Shown here in pieces: positions 53,038-61,389 of a stretch of DNA of 64,000 bases. Origin of the DNA: DASSNU01 sp035701265 (GTDB lineage: Bacteria > Gemmatimonadota > Gemmatimonadetes > Gemmatimonadales > Gemmatimonadaceae); assembly GCA_035701265.1 (NCBI GenBank), contig DASSNU010000015.1:62001-126000 (forward strand), read 5' to 3'. Position 1 is the stretch's first letter; each line of letters starts with the position of its first letter. Below the pieces are notes generated by a model. That model made no database searches. It was not told where the DNA came from and worked only from the letters and a program-made list of their open reading frames with translations. A program made the position numbers and the translations under genes.

Positions 53038-53616
53038 TCAGTGGTCCTGTGCCACCAGGCAGAACCAGCCCTGCGGATGCAGACCGCCCTCGCGGTGCAC
53101 GCTCAAGCCGCCGTCGACCCAGCGGCCGACGATCGTACCGGGCTCGATCCTGAACACGTCGAGGATGACGCCCGTGTCCGTCCAGCGCAGGCCAGGGTTG
53201 CCGAGTGTGAGTGACAACCGCCTGGACCGCGAATCGAAATCGATGGTGAGATCGCCGCGGTGAGTGGAGTCAGGGGTCAGGCTGAAGTACTCTGGCCAGT
53301 GACCATGAACGCTCGCGTGTCCGGACGAGTCGCTGTCGATCACCACATCAGCCACCACGCGCTCCCCGCGCTCGGTGCCGAGCGTTGCCGTCATCTGCAG
53401 CAGGTATGTGCCGCGCAACTGCGACACGCGGAACGTGCGCGGCTGTGCGGGCGGCTCGGGCGCCGTCATCCGCTGGGATCCATCCGACATGGCGAACGCG
53501 CTCCACCGCCACCAGGCGGAATCTGCCGGGGTCGGATCGGCGCACGCGGATTGGGCCACCAGGGGACGCCCGACACCGCTGAGACAGAGCATGATCGCGA
53601 CAGCGCGAAGTGTCAT
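53038..53616 (-). CDS. exported protein of unknown function
   Basis: 192 residues from the ATG at 53616 (MTLRAVAIMLCL); an open frame reaches 53715 but lacks a signal peptide at that start. Signal peptide about 1-22 (cleavage after LVAQ). The mature part is a beta-rich domain: RTFRVSQLRGTYLLQMTATLGTERGERVVADVVIDSDSSGHASVHGHWPEYFSL... ending GWFCLVAQDH. No family recognised. Confidence 0.7.
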   Translation of the reverse strand: MTLRAVAIMLCLSGVGRPLVAQSACADPTPADSAWWRWSAFAMSDGSQRMTAPEPPAQPRTFRVSQLRGTYLLQMTATLGTERGERVVADVVIDSDSSGHASVHGHWPEYFSLTPDSTHRGDLTIDFDSRSRRLSLTLGNPGLRWTDTGVILDVFRIEPGTIVGRWVDGGLSVHREGGLHPQGWFCLVAQDH

Positions 53617-53630
53617 GGACGTCGGTCCGC

Positions 53631-54245
53631 TCACGTCAGTCGGTGCCAGGCATCGTGCCAGCCGGATTGAATCCCTTCGAGCGCATCGCGACAGTCGCGG
53701 AGTTTCGCTGTGCACGGTTGGTTACTGCGGTCCCGGAAATGAATGATCAGTGCGTCCACCTCGAACAGACGCAGCGCTTTCGGGCAACGCTCAGCGAGCA
53801 TCGACGAGGACACCCAACGATGGCGATCCCCCCAGCCACCGGTACGCACTGCAGCGTCCAGCCTTTCGTCGAAGTGCATCCACGCATCTCGAAGGTCCCG
53901 ATTTGCGAGAGTCGAGTTTCCGTCGAGTTGGAACGCCTGAACAAGCGCTTTTCCTCGGGTCTTGTTCCCACCCGTCGGAAAGAGCAGCAAGGACACGCGA
54001 GCCCAGGCGGCCAGAAATGCTTCCAGCACCTCAAACATCTCTTGCTGCTCGGCCATCTGGCCCATCCCTGACTTCCAGAACTCTTCGCGCGCGTCTTCCT
54101 CATTGATGTTGAGAAGTACTTGCGTCACGCTCGCGTCGTGAGCTGACCACCTGGCCGCAGATGCTTCAAGTTCACCGAGCCGGGATAGTGCGGTGGCTAC
54201 GGTTTCTCGGAGCTCCAACATGAATGGATAAAGTGGGTTCCTCAT
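53631..54245 (-). CDS. cytoplasmic protein of unknown function
   Basis: 204 residues from the ATG at 54245 (MRNPLYPFMLELRETVATALSRL). Predominantly helical, no signal peptide: EEDAREEFWKSGMGQMAEQQEMFEVLEAFLAAWARVSLLLFP, then LANRDLRDAWMHFDERLDAAVRTG and ALIIHFRDRSN. It looks like a genuine protein but I do not recognise it. GC is lower than average for the window, consistent with an accessory gene. Confidence 0.65.
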   Translation of the reverse strand: MRNPLYPFMLELRETVATALSRLGELEASAARWSAHDASVTQVLLNINEEDAREEFWKSGMGQMAEQQEMFEVLEAFLAAWARVSLLLFPTGGNKTRGKALVQAFQLDGNSTLANRDLRDAWMHFDERLDAAVRTGGWGDRHRWVSSSMLAERCPKALRLFEVDALIIHFRDRSNQPCTAKLRDCRDALEGIQSGWHDAWHRLT

Positions 54246-54338
54246 TTTGGACCTTACGTTGGGACCGCACCGTACATCGACCCATTGCCTCGTGGTTGAC
54301 GACAGAACTACTGGCAAGCTGTTTTCCTAGCACGCGCG

Positions 54339-55031
54339 CTATAACAACATGTACCTAGCCACCCGCGAGATCGAGACAAGTAGCCGACCGCGACCAGGTA
54401 CGTCCACTCGAACGGCGTACACGCCCTCGGCGGAGTGGACCGCGAATTCAACGAGCGTGGAGCCACCGCTTTGCCAGGAGTAAGTCCGTGGCACGCGCCA
54501 GTCACCTAGCGTTTCGCTTCGGAGGAAAGGCGAATCTGCGTCCGGGACGTCGGCACGGCGTCTTACCTGCTGGACGTCACACCCGATGAAACACGTCACG
54601 TGGAGCGCCCCGATGACGAAATCTCGCAGCGCCGCAGAGTCGAGCAGTATGCTCGGCTCGATCCATGGCGCCAGATACTCGATGTCGTCCGCCCGGAGCA
54701 AGGTCTGGAACGTAGAGTCGCGCTGCGCCACGGCGTACGTAATCATGCCGCAGTGATCGCAAGATCCCCGCGCACGCCCCACGTAGAGGACAACACCGGG
54801 CAGCCCTGGCGGCGTGGACACACGTCGAATCTGCAGATCGGTGAATGCGGGCTGGGAACCGCGTCGCACGAACCCTGGTTCCGGCTGTCCCAGAGAATCA
54901 AAGAGGTTCTCGGGCCACATCGCCTGCGCGATGCGCCGTCTGACCTGGCTGGGGATTGGATCGATCGGCTTTGCAGGTGACGTACAGGCGAGCACTACAC
55001 ACAGGAATGGCGCCCAACGCCAGACTGTGAC
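54339..55031 (-). CDS. lipoprotein of unknown function
   Basis: 230 residues from a GTG at 55031 (VTVWRWAPFLCVVLAC), which gives a short, normal lipoprotein signal with the lipobox VLAC at residue 16. The frame extends upstream to an ATG at 55082 and further, but those starts would place a long charged stretch before the signal. The mature part contains a GSCDHCG motif and a FIGCDVQQV segment. Unknown family. Start uncertain. Confidence 0.55.
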   Translation of the reverse strand, partial: VTVWRWAPFLCVVLACTSPAKPIDPIPSQVRRRIAQAMWPENLFDSLGQPEPGFVRRGSQPAFTDLQIRRVSTPPGLPGVVLYVGRARGSCDHCGMITYAVAQRDSTFQTLLRADDIEYLAPWIEPSILLDSAALRDFVIGALHVTCFIGCDVQQVRRRADVPDADSPFLRSETLGDWRVPRTYSWQSGGSTLVEFAVHSAEGVYAVRVDVPGRGRLLVSISRVARYMLL

Positions 55032-55193
55032 GCGTGCACCATCGCGGCTACTCGGTCCGGGACAGCCCTTAACGAGCGACATCTTGTAGCCCGTCGAGCA
55101 CCTGCGTTGCGGGCGCCCCGACAGATTGCGGAAGGAGACCTGGAAAAACACCGCGAATGAATTCTCCTGCGCGTCGTCTCGTGATCTCGGCCA

Positions 55194-55742
55194 CTACGCA
55201 GAACTCTGTTGATTGGATGACGCGCGATCGGCGGGAAGATGCGCGTCCACACCCTCATTGCCGGCGATCGGCCCTGCGCCCTCATCGGTGGGGATCGCCG
55301 CCAATAGGAGAGCTGCCAGAGCAAGCGCAGCCACGTTCACCCCGATCGTCGGGCCGGACACGGCTTCCGCCCAGCCCATGTGAAACTGACTACCTAACTC
55401 AGCATACGACGACCACCCTGCTGGGCTGTGCATGACGCGCAGCGCCAAGCCGCTGTTGAAGAAGTACCCGAACGACGGGTTGATCACGACGGGGACCTGC
55501 AGCGCGAGGACGAGCAACGAGAGTCCCTGGCCGAGGGCGGTATCACGCCACAACAGGATGCCCGCCGCCAGACTCAAGAGGAATGGTGTCCCGACCCACA
55601 ACAGGCTGAGCCAGATCTGAAGGTGCGCAGCGCTCGATAGTTGCCGAGCGATCATGACGGCGAGCACGACACCAACAGCGCCGCCGACCATCTCGATGGC
55701 CGCCACGACTCTGCGGGTCTTGAAGGCTCGGGAAGGTTTCAT
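55194..55742 (-). CDS. integral membrane protein of unknown function
   Basis: 182 residues from the ATG at 55742, which overlaps the DUF1801 stop (ATGA). Four hydrophobic helices are visible: VVAAIEMVGGAVGVVLAVMIA, LWVGTPFLLSLAAGILLW, LGQGLSLLVLALQVPVVINP and IGVNVAALALAALLLAAIP. A short polar C-terminus follows. No family recognised; operon with the DUF1801 gene. Confidence 0.65.
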   Translation of the reverse strand: MKPSRAFKTRRVVAAIEMVGGAVGVVLAVMIARQLSSAAHLQIWLSLLWVGTPFLLSLAAGILLWRDTALGQGLSLLVLALQVPVVINPSFGYFFNSGLALRVMHSPAGWSSYAELGSQFHMGWAEAVSGPTIGVNVAALALAALLLAAIPTDEGAGPIAGNEGVDAHLPADRASSNQQSSA

Positions 55743-56170
55743 CGAGGCGACGCCAACGCGTGCCGCCGCTTCGTCTCCCCAGCCGCGCTCGCCACGAGCT
55801 TCGCCAGGACGTCGAGATTCACGTCCGCCAGCGTCTTGATGTACACGCACCCCTTGCCGCTCGTGTGCTTGCCGAGCCGCGCGAGCAGCCGGTCCGCGTC
55901 CGCCGCGCCCTGCAGCCCGTACATGACGATGGCACCCTTCCGCGACGAGAACCCCACGAGACACATGTCTCCCTCCCGGCCGCTCTCGTACCGGTAGTGG
56001 TAGCTGCCGAACCCCACGATGCTCGGCCCCCACATCGTCGGCGGATACTTCGTGGCCTTGGCGATCAGCGCTGACAATGCCTCGCAGTCCCTGCGCCGCG
56101 CGGCGTCTCCGATGCCCGCGATGTAGTCGCGGACACTCGCCGTCGTCGGCTTCGTCTTGTTCTCGGCCAC
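55739..56170 (-). CDS. DUF1801 (YdhG-like) domain protein
   Basis: 143 residues, starting at a GTG. DUF1801 layout: DYIAGIGDAARRRDCEALSALIAKATKYPPTMWGPSIVGFGSYHYRYESGREGDMCLVGFSSRKGAIVMYGL, ending KGCVYIKTLADVNLDVLAKLVA. The fold is an iron-sulfur-assembly/frataxin-like alpha-beta sandwich; molecular function is not established for most members. Cotranscribed with the membrane protein that starts in its stop codon. Confidence 0.85.
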   Translation of the reverse strand: MAENKTKPTTASVRDYIAGIGDAARRRDCEALSALIAKATKYPPTMWGPSIVGFGSYHYRYESGREGDMCLVGFSSRKGAIVMYGLQGAADADRLLARLGKHTSGKGCVYIKTLADVNLDVLAKLVASAAGETKRRHALASPR

Positions 56171-56271
56171 GGGAGCCCTCCTCGTCGTTTCCGCCGCGCG
56201 GCGTCCTGCGCGTGCTCAGGTCGAGTGCGCGCAGAATGGAGATCAGGCCGATGACGCCGCCCGCCAGCCCG
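56171..56271. other. 101-base gap between DUF1801 and higA
   Basis: No gene or repeat supported. An anti-Shine-Dalgarno-rich GC segment only. Confidence 0.3.
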
Positions 56272-56586
56272 TCACGCGACACGGAGCGGTTTAATGCGTT
56301 TGACCTCGCCCTTGAGCCGCTGAGCGGCATCCCACAAATCGACCGCCCGCTGGGCATTGAGCCAGAACTCTGGCGAGTTCCCGAACAGACGGGACAACCG
56401 GAGCGCCATCTCAGGACTGACCGCCCGCCGTTCACGCAGGAGCTCGTTCACCGACTGGCGCGAGACGCCTGCGGAGTCCGCCAACGCGGCCACCGTGAGA
56501 CCGTAGTCCGGCATGAAATCCTCGCGCAGCATTTCGCCAGGATGCACTGGCCGTCGCTGCATGGCTCGTGTATTGGGAATCGACAT
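56272..56586 (-). CDS. higA: HigA-type antitoxin (XRE/Cro HTH)
   Basis: 104 residues from the ATG at 56586; AGGAG lies five bases upstream. The XRE-family HTH is of the HigA/VapI type: HPGEMLREDFMPDYGLTVAALADSAGVSRQSVNELLRERRAVSPEMALRLSRLFGNSPEFWLNAQRAVDLW. The HPGE...REDF...LGN(S/T)PEFWLNLQ pattern is diagnostic of the HigA family. It should bind both the operon promoter and the HigB toxin. Eight bases separate it from higB. Confidence 0.93.
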   Translation of the reverse strand: MSIPNTRAMQRRPVHPGEMLREDFMPDYGLTVAALADSAGVSRQSVNELLRERRAVSPEMALRLSRLFGNSPEFWLNAQRAVDLWDAAQRLKGEVKRIKPLRVA

Positions 56587-56594
56587 CCGTGCTC

Positions 56595-56876
56595 CTAGTG
56601 ATAGTCGCATACCTCGACTTCGTACGCGTCACCGTCGACAAAGCGAAAGCAGATGCGCCACTGGTTGTTGATCGCAATAGCATGCTGCCCCGCGCGGTCG
56701 TTCTTCAGCGCGTGCAGCCGATTGCCAGGTGGTACCTTCAGGTCATCCAGCTTCGTGGCGAGATGCACGTACTCCAACTTGCGGACCGTGCGAGCCACCA
56801 GATCGGGCGGACATCGTTTCATCCTCCCCGTGACGAAGAGTTCTTCCGTCCGTCGATCGGCGAACGACTTGATCAT
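56595..56876 (-). CDS. higB: HigB-type mRNA interferase toxin
   Basis: 93 residues from the ATG at 56876. RelE/HigB fold: MIKSFADRRTEELFVTGRMKRCPPDLVARTVRKLEYVHLATKLDDLKVPPGNRLHALKNDRAGQHAIAINNQWRICFRFVDGDAYEVEVCDYH. The LK.PPGNRLH.LKGDR..Q..I.IN.QWRICF block is the classic HigB signature. Toxin gene first, antitoxin second, is the usual higBA order. Such pairs sit on plasmids and islands, or help to stabilise them. Confidence 0.93.
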   Translation of the reverse strand: MIKSFADRRTEELFVTGRMKRCPPDLVARTVRKLEYVHLATKLDDLKVPPGNRLHALKNDRAGQHAIAINNQWRICFRFVDGDAYEVEVCDYH

Positions 56877-57260
56877 GGTGTGATGTAACGCGTCACGTGA
56901 CACTTGTCCAGCGCGCCCAGGTACCACAGGATGCCGGCGCTCGAGCCTCGGCGGAAAACCAGCCGTGTGCCAATCGGGCAATGCGTCACCCGACTCGATG
57001 CCGATTCGGCCACCGGGGACAATGACGTGCTCTCCACCAACGCGAACGGATCCGGCCACCGGATGCCCCGGCATGGCCTGATGTACAACCAGCGCCAACG
57101 CTGACGCCCAACCGAGGGTGTCGCCCCACGGCGCCTCCACCTTCGAGAGGCGTGCCGTCCTCGAGACCTCGCTTGCCACGCCTATTGCCACGCCCCCTAA
57201 CCCCAAGCCTCCCCGATAGATGACTCCAGAATGATCGGGGCCTGAACGCCTTTCTATAAG
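56877..57260. pseudogene. 384-base degenerate region, two overlapping protein-like minus frames
   Basis: The minus strand has coherent residues in two different frames: one runs through GGVAIGVASEVSRTARLSKVEAPWGDTLGW and fades near 57000, the other, open from about 57135, ends in CPIGTRLVFRRGSSAGILWYLGALDKCHVTRYITP at 56873. They overlap rather than join, so a frameshifted remnant of one gene is a reasonable reading, but I do not know the family and cannot prove it. No promoter for higBA is obvious here either. Confidence 0.35.
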
Positions 57261-57290
57261 ATGGCGGCCACATCCCAAACCGAGGCCGCC

Positions 57291-57935
57291 ATGTCTCGCG
57301 CCCGTCCACGTCCCGCCGCACTCCCCGCGCTTCCAAGTACGGTCGCCGCGCTTCTCGCCGCCATCCTCGCCGCGCTCGCGCTACCGCGGGCGATCGTCGC
57401 TCAGACCCGGATCGCGAATCCGAATCGCACCGGAGCGCAGTTGGCTCAGTCCGCGGGCCCTCCCCTCACCGACGTGCGCGCGTCGGCCACGCCCAACAGC
57501 ATTCGCATCGCGTGGACCTGTCCGTCCGGAGCCACCGGCTACGAGGTGTTCGCCACGCCGCGCGGAGGAACGCCGATGAAGCTGACGCCGGTGCCCCTTC
57601 CCGCGCAGTGCTTGCCGAGCGTGAACGTCAGCCTCAATCAGGACCCACGCTTCCCATCGTCCTCGCCCGGTCCATCCACGTACGGGTTGAGCTTCCAGCA
57701 CGACGGGCTGCCGGTCGGCGCGGAGTACACGTACGTGGTGCGCGCGCTCTATCCGACCGGCGCGTCCGATGCCGCGCCGCTCACCATGCAAACGCCCCCC
57801 TGGCCCGCGCCGGGGAGCGTCACGATCGCGCTGTCGCCGAACCGCTCGGGCGTGGTGCGCTGGAGCGCGGTGAACCAGTGGTGCATGCCAGCCAACCCGA
57901 GGTGGACGCATGAGCGTCACCGTACGCGCTCGCCC
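57291..57935 (+). pseudogene. exported fibronectin-type-III-like protein, 3' end lost
   Basis: The ATG at 57291 (MSRARPRPAALP) leads into a signal peptide (about 15-40, cleavage after IVAQ) and one FnIII-like domain (PPLTDVRASATPNSIRIAWTCPSGATGYEVFATPRGG... to YVVRALYPTGASDAAPLTMQTPPWP). Protein-like sequence stops near 57905 (NQWCMPANPRWTHE). The frame stays open for another 1.6 kb, but only as antisense of the hydrolase gene, with Arg/His-rich composition. I therefore call a truncated gene rather than a 760-residue protein. A stop in another frame at 57911-57913 is what a one-base slip would reach. Confidence 0.55.
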
Positions 57936-59540
57936 CTACCCGCGCAGCCACCGCACGATCGCGGGCACGAGCTCCGGCACGACGGGAATCGACTTGTCGT
58001 GATACGTCGCCTGCTGCGACGCCGGCACGAGCGACTCCGCGTGTTTGAGCACGTGGTTGGCGCTATCGAGCAGCAGGTACGTGCCGTCGGCACGACTCGC
58101 GCGCAATGCCTCGAAGTCCTTGCGCGAGGTCTGCCAGTCCATGGCGCCCGTGATCACGAGCGGCGGCCGCGCGAGCTTCGCCACTTCGCCGGGCGGATTG
58201 TACGCCGCCATGCTCGCCAACATCGTCCGGTAGATCGGCACGAGCACTGGCGCCGCGATCTCGGGCTCGTCCACAGGATCGCCGCCGCGCACGAACAGCG
58301 CGAACGCGGAATCGATGCGCGACACGGTCGCGGAGTCCGTCGCGAGCGAGAATTGATCGTGCAACACGTCGGCGAACGTGCGCCCCGTGGCGGAGAGCAG
58401 GATCACGCCCGCAACACGCGCACCGCGGTTGGCGGCCAGCACAACGTGCATTGCACCCTCGCTGTGGCCGAGCAGGAACACGCGACCAAAGCGGCCACCG
58501 GCGATCAACGTGTCCACGGCGGCCATCACGTCCCCCGCGTAGTCGTCCACCGAGAGCGCCGTGTGGTCGACGGCGAATTGTGTCGCGCCGATCCCCCGCT
58601 TGTCGTATCGCAGACTGGCGAACCCGCTGTCCGCCAGCGCGTGCGCGATCTGCTTGTACAGGTCCGTCTGCGCCAGCAGCCCGTTGCCATCACGGTCGGT
58701 GGGACCGGATCCCGCAACGATCACGATGACGTCGGGCTTCGCATGGTCGGGGAGCGCCAGGGTGCCCGGGAGCGTCACTCCCGTCGCGCGGATGTCGAAG
58801 CGCTCCTCGCGCACGGACGACTGCGCGTATGCGCTCGCCGCGGCGAGCACGCACGCGATCACCGCGACGGCCGCCGTCACCGATCGCTTCCCCGCCGCCC
58901 CCCAGAGCTGCGCGATGATCGCCGAGAGGATGATGCCGGCGAACAGCACCACGAACGCGTACCGCGGCATCACGATACCGATGATGGCGACGGCCACGCC
59001 CGAGAGCATGAGCAGGACGCCGAAGTAGCGGTGCGTGCGCTGCCAGAGGTCCGGGTCGGCGAGCGTCGCGCGCGTGCGGATGCCGGCGATCCAGTTGGGG
59101 CGGACGCGCGGCATGAGGTTCCCCACGAGAAAGAGCCCGACGCCCAGCGCGGCTCCCACCGCCTTGAACGTCCACAGCGGCCACTGCGCAGCGCTCGCGA
59201 CGAGCGCGATGTGCATGAGCGTGAGGAGACTCACGACGGCGAGTACGATGACGTGATACGTGGGCTCGAAGCGCGCGATGGCGTTCGCGGCGAGGCGCTC
59301 AGGAAGGACGCCCGCGCGCTGCCCGCGGATGCGGGCGAGCAGCACGAGGCCGCCCCACACGACGAGCGCGACCACAGGGAAGAGCAGGACGACCGCCGCG
59401 CGCGGCATCGGCTCAGGCGCTGCGTCGATCGGCAGGATGTACGTCCAGCTCGGCGCGACGGTGGAAGGCAGACGGCCGTACGCCACCGCCGAGAGTCCGA
59501 GCGCGAGCGCGAGCGGGAACACCGGGAGCCATTTACGCAT
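57936..59540 (-). CDS. SdpI-like membrane domain fused to alpha/beta hydrolase
   Basis: 534 residues. The N-terminal ~225 residues are SdpI/DUF1648-like: a YGRLPSTVAPSW block, several helices, and GNLMPRVRPNWIAGIRTRATLADPDLWQRTHRYFG, the signature of the SdpI immunity family. Residues about 245-534 are an alpha/beta hydrolase: VIVIVAGSGPTDRDGN, FASLRYDKRGIGAT, FLLGHSEGAMH (nucleophile elbow), LVITGAMDWQTSRKD and SANHVLKH (late Asp and His). The hydrolase side matches exported acyl/serine-hydrolase proteins. The ATG at 59540 overlaps the ArsR gene end by eight bases. This fusion next to an ArsR gene parallels the sdpR-sdpI pair of Bacillus. Confidence 0.85.
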   Translation of the reverse strand: MRKWLPVFPLALALGLSAVAYGRLPSTVAPSWTYILPIDAAPEPMPRAAVVLLFPVVALVVWGGLVLLARIRGQRAGVLPERLAANAIARFEPTYHVIVLAVVSLLTLMHIALVASAAQWPLWTFKAVGAALGVGLFLVGNLMPRVRPNWIAGIRTRATLADPDLWQRTHRYFGVLLMLSGVAVAIIGIVMPRYAFVVLFAGIILSAIIAQLWGAAGKRSVTAAVAVIACVLAAASAYAQSSVREERFDIRATGVTLPGTLALPDHAKPDVIVIVAGSGPTDRDGNGLLAQTDLYKQIAHALADSGFASLRYDKRGIGATQFAVDHTALSVDDYAGDVMAAVDTLIAGGRFGRVFLLGHSEGAMHVVLAANRGARVAGVILLSATGRTFADVLHDQFSLATDSATVSRIDSAFALFVRGGDPVDEPEIAAPVLVPIYRTMLASMAAYNPPGEVAKLARPPLVITGAMDWQTSRKDFEALRASRADGTYLLLDSANHVLKHAESLVPASQQATYHDKSIPVVPELVPAIVRWLRG

Positions 59541-59814
59541 GGTCGTCTCCTTTGCTCGTCCAGTCGTAGAGGTGCTCGATGAGTTCCTGGATGACGGTGG
59601 CGTTGAGCGTGTAGGTGATGCTGTTGCCGTTGCGTTCCGCGGTGATGATCCCTGCATCCTTCAGCACGGCGAGGTGGCGCGAGATGGTGGCCCACGCGGT
59701 GGAGAACTGCTCGGCGATGTCGCCGGAGGTCCTTGGCCCGCGCCGGAGCAGCTTGACGATGTCGCGGCGGGTCGGATCGCCGAGCGCCTTGAAGACCTTT
59801 TCCGCTTCCCACAT
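59533..59814 (-). CDS. ArsR-family (SdpR-like) transcriptional regulator
   Basis: 93 residues: MWEAEKVFKALGDPTRRDIVKLLRRGPRTSGDIAEQFSTAWATISRHLAVLKDAGIITAERNGNSITYTLNATVIQELIEHLYDWTSKG. The winged helix has no CxC metal site, so it is of the SdpR/autoregulator kind rather than a metal sensor. Overlaps the SdpI-hydrolase fusion by eight bases, so both are read from the promoter just upstream. Confidence 0.92.
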   Translation of the reverse strand: MWEAEKVFKALGDPTRRDIVKLLRRGPRTSGDIAEQFSTAWATISRHLAVLKDAGIITAERNGNSITYTLNATVIQELIEHLYDWTSKGDDHA

Positions 59815-59841
59815 GGCCGTGCACCAGTTGAAGGTGCTTAG

Positions 59842-59869
59842 ATAATAAGCTAATTAGCCAAAGAAGCAA
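59842..59869 (-). promoter_or_regulatory. AT-rich promoter with inverted repeat upstream of the ArsR gene
   Basis: Minus strand: TTGCTT (59869-59864), 16 bases, TATTAT (59847-59842). The A+T-rich core TTAG...CTAA at 59839-59854 forms an imperfect dyad over the -10, a fit place for ArsR-type autorepression. Such A+T richness is rare in this DNA. About 28 bases separate the -10 from the ATG. Confidence 0.5.
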
Positions 59870-59921
59870 GCAGCTGGCGTATTGAACCCTTGAAGCCCAT
59901 CAGGGCCGCTCTAACAGGCCG

Positions 59922-61265
59922 CTAGTCGGGGGATGGCATGGTCGCAGGCGTGATCTCCACCGACTGCTCCAGATCGGCCAGGAACATCTCCTGCGCGTCC
60001 GCGCCGAGCCGGCGGTCCTCGATCACCGCGTCCAGCTCGTAGTTGATCACCACGCCGAGCGGGTTGAAGTCGGTGGAGCCCACACGCACCCAGCGTCCGT
60101 CCACCACGCTCGTCTTGGCGTGCATCATGGTCCCCTGCCACTCATAGATGCGCACGCCGTTGCGCACCAGCCGCCGGTAGGCGCGCCGGGTGAGCCCGCG
60201 CACCCACGGGTGATCGTACTTGCTCGGCACCAGGATGCGCACGTCCACGCCATCGCGCGCGGCGCCGGCCAGCGCTTCGATCTCCGCCACGGAGGGAACG
60301 AAGTACGCGCTCGCGATCCAGATGGTCCGTTCGGCGGACACCGCTTGCAACTGCAGCGCACGGGCGACGCGGAGCCGCCACGGCTCCCCCTCCACGATCC
60401 CCACCACCGCGCCCTCGTGGACATCGGGATTCACATCCGCGCCGCTCGCGCGACGCACGAGGCGACGCGCCGCATCGCGCCGCTCGCGCTGTATCGCGCG
60501 CTTCCACATCGACTGGAACGCGCGCGCCATGTCCGCCGCCGCAGGCCCTTCGATGCGCACCGCCGTGTCGCGCCATCGCGAGCGGGAGCGACGGCGCCCA
60601 TCCGTCTCCGCCCAATCTTCCGCGATCCCGATGCCGCCGGTGACTCCGACGCGCTCGTCCACCACCAGCAGCTTGCGGTGGTCGCGCGGGAGGAGACCCA
60701 GCCAGCTGCGCAGCGCGGGCGGACTGAAGATGCGCACCACCACCCCCTCGTCGCGCATCTCCTGCCAGAGCGAGCCCGGCGTGCCGCGCGCGCCGATCCA
60801 GTCGGTGAGGAGCGACACCTCCACTCCGCGCCGCGCGGCAGCCACGAGCGCATCGCGGAAGCGCATCCCCACGGTATCCGCGCGATAGATGTAGCTCTCG
60901 AGGAACACCCAGCGCGTGGCGGTATGGATGGCGTCGAGCATCGCGTCGAACGTCTGCGGTCCGTCACGCAGCAGCGCCACGCGATTCCCGCTGGACGCGT
61001 GGGCAGCGGCGATGCGCCAGAGTCCGCGCGCGAACGACGGGCGCGGCTCCGCGCTCGACATCGCGCGCGCCGCAGCACCGGAGGCAACGTTCTGCACGAC
61101 TGCCGTGGCAGCCGCCGTGCTGTCGTCAGCATCGACCGTGGCCACGGCCGCGACATCGGCCGTGGCGGCGTGGGCCGGCGCGACGTCCGGCGCAGTGGTC
61201 GCCGCGTCGTCGCTCGTCGCTGCACTGCCTGTCGTGGATCGACGCGGTGGCATGGTGGCGGACAT
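59922..61265 (-). CDS. phospholipase D-superfamily protein, cardiolipin synthase-like
   Basis: 447 residues with both HKD motifs: RDHRKLLVVDERVGVTGGIGIAEDW and MMHAKTSVVDGRWVRVGSTDFNPLG. The first ~75 residues are Ala/Thr-rich and likely disordered; no cardiolipin-synthase N-terminal helices are visible, so it resembles the ClsB/YbhO-like soluble type. Catalyses phosphatidyl transfer or phospholipid hydrolysis at the membrane face. The start at 61265 has alternatives within the low-complexity leader (61253). Confidence 0.88.
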   Translation of the reverse strand: MSATMPPRRSTTGSAATSDDAATTAPDVAPAHAATADVAAVATVDADDSTAAATAVVQNVASGAAARAMSSAEPRPSFARGLWRIAAAHASSGNRVALLRDGPQTFDAMLDAIHTATRWVFLESYIYRADTVGMRFRDALVAAARRGVEVSLLTDWIGARGTPGSLWQEMRDEGVVVRIFSPPALRSWLGLLPRDHRKLLVVDERVGVTGGIGIAEDWAETDGRRRSRSRWRDTAVRIEGPAAADMARAFQSMWKRAIQRERRDAARRLVRRASGADVNPDVHEGAVVGIVEGEPWRLRVARALQLQAVSAERTIWIASAYFVPSVAEIEALAGAARDGVDVRILVPSKYDHPWVRGLTRRAYRRLVRNGVRIYEWQGTMMHAKTSVVDGRWVRVGSTDFNPLGVVINYELDAVIEDRRLGADAQEMFLADLEQSVEITPATMPSPD

Positions 61266-61389
61266 GAGAGCACGCGGACGATCGAGGCGGCCCTCGCCGG
61301 AGAGCCGCCCCTATCATTTACTGCGCGGCAAGCCTGCGCACCACTCCGCGCGCCGCGCGTCCTCCTCCGTTGCCCTCCACGTCAGCCGC

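Noticed and set aside
56873..57278. An N-terminal extension of HigB up to 57278
   Set aside because: HigB homologues start at MIKSFAD; the upstream residues are non-toxin-like and the frame is shared with a degenerate region.
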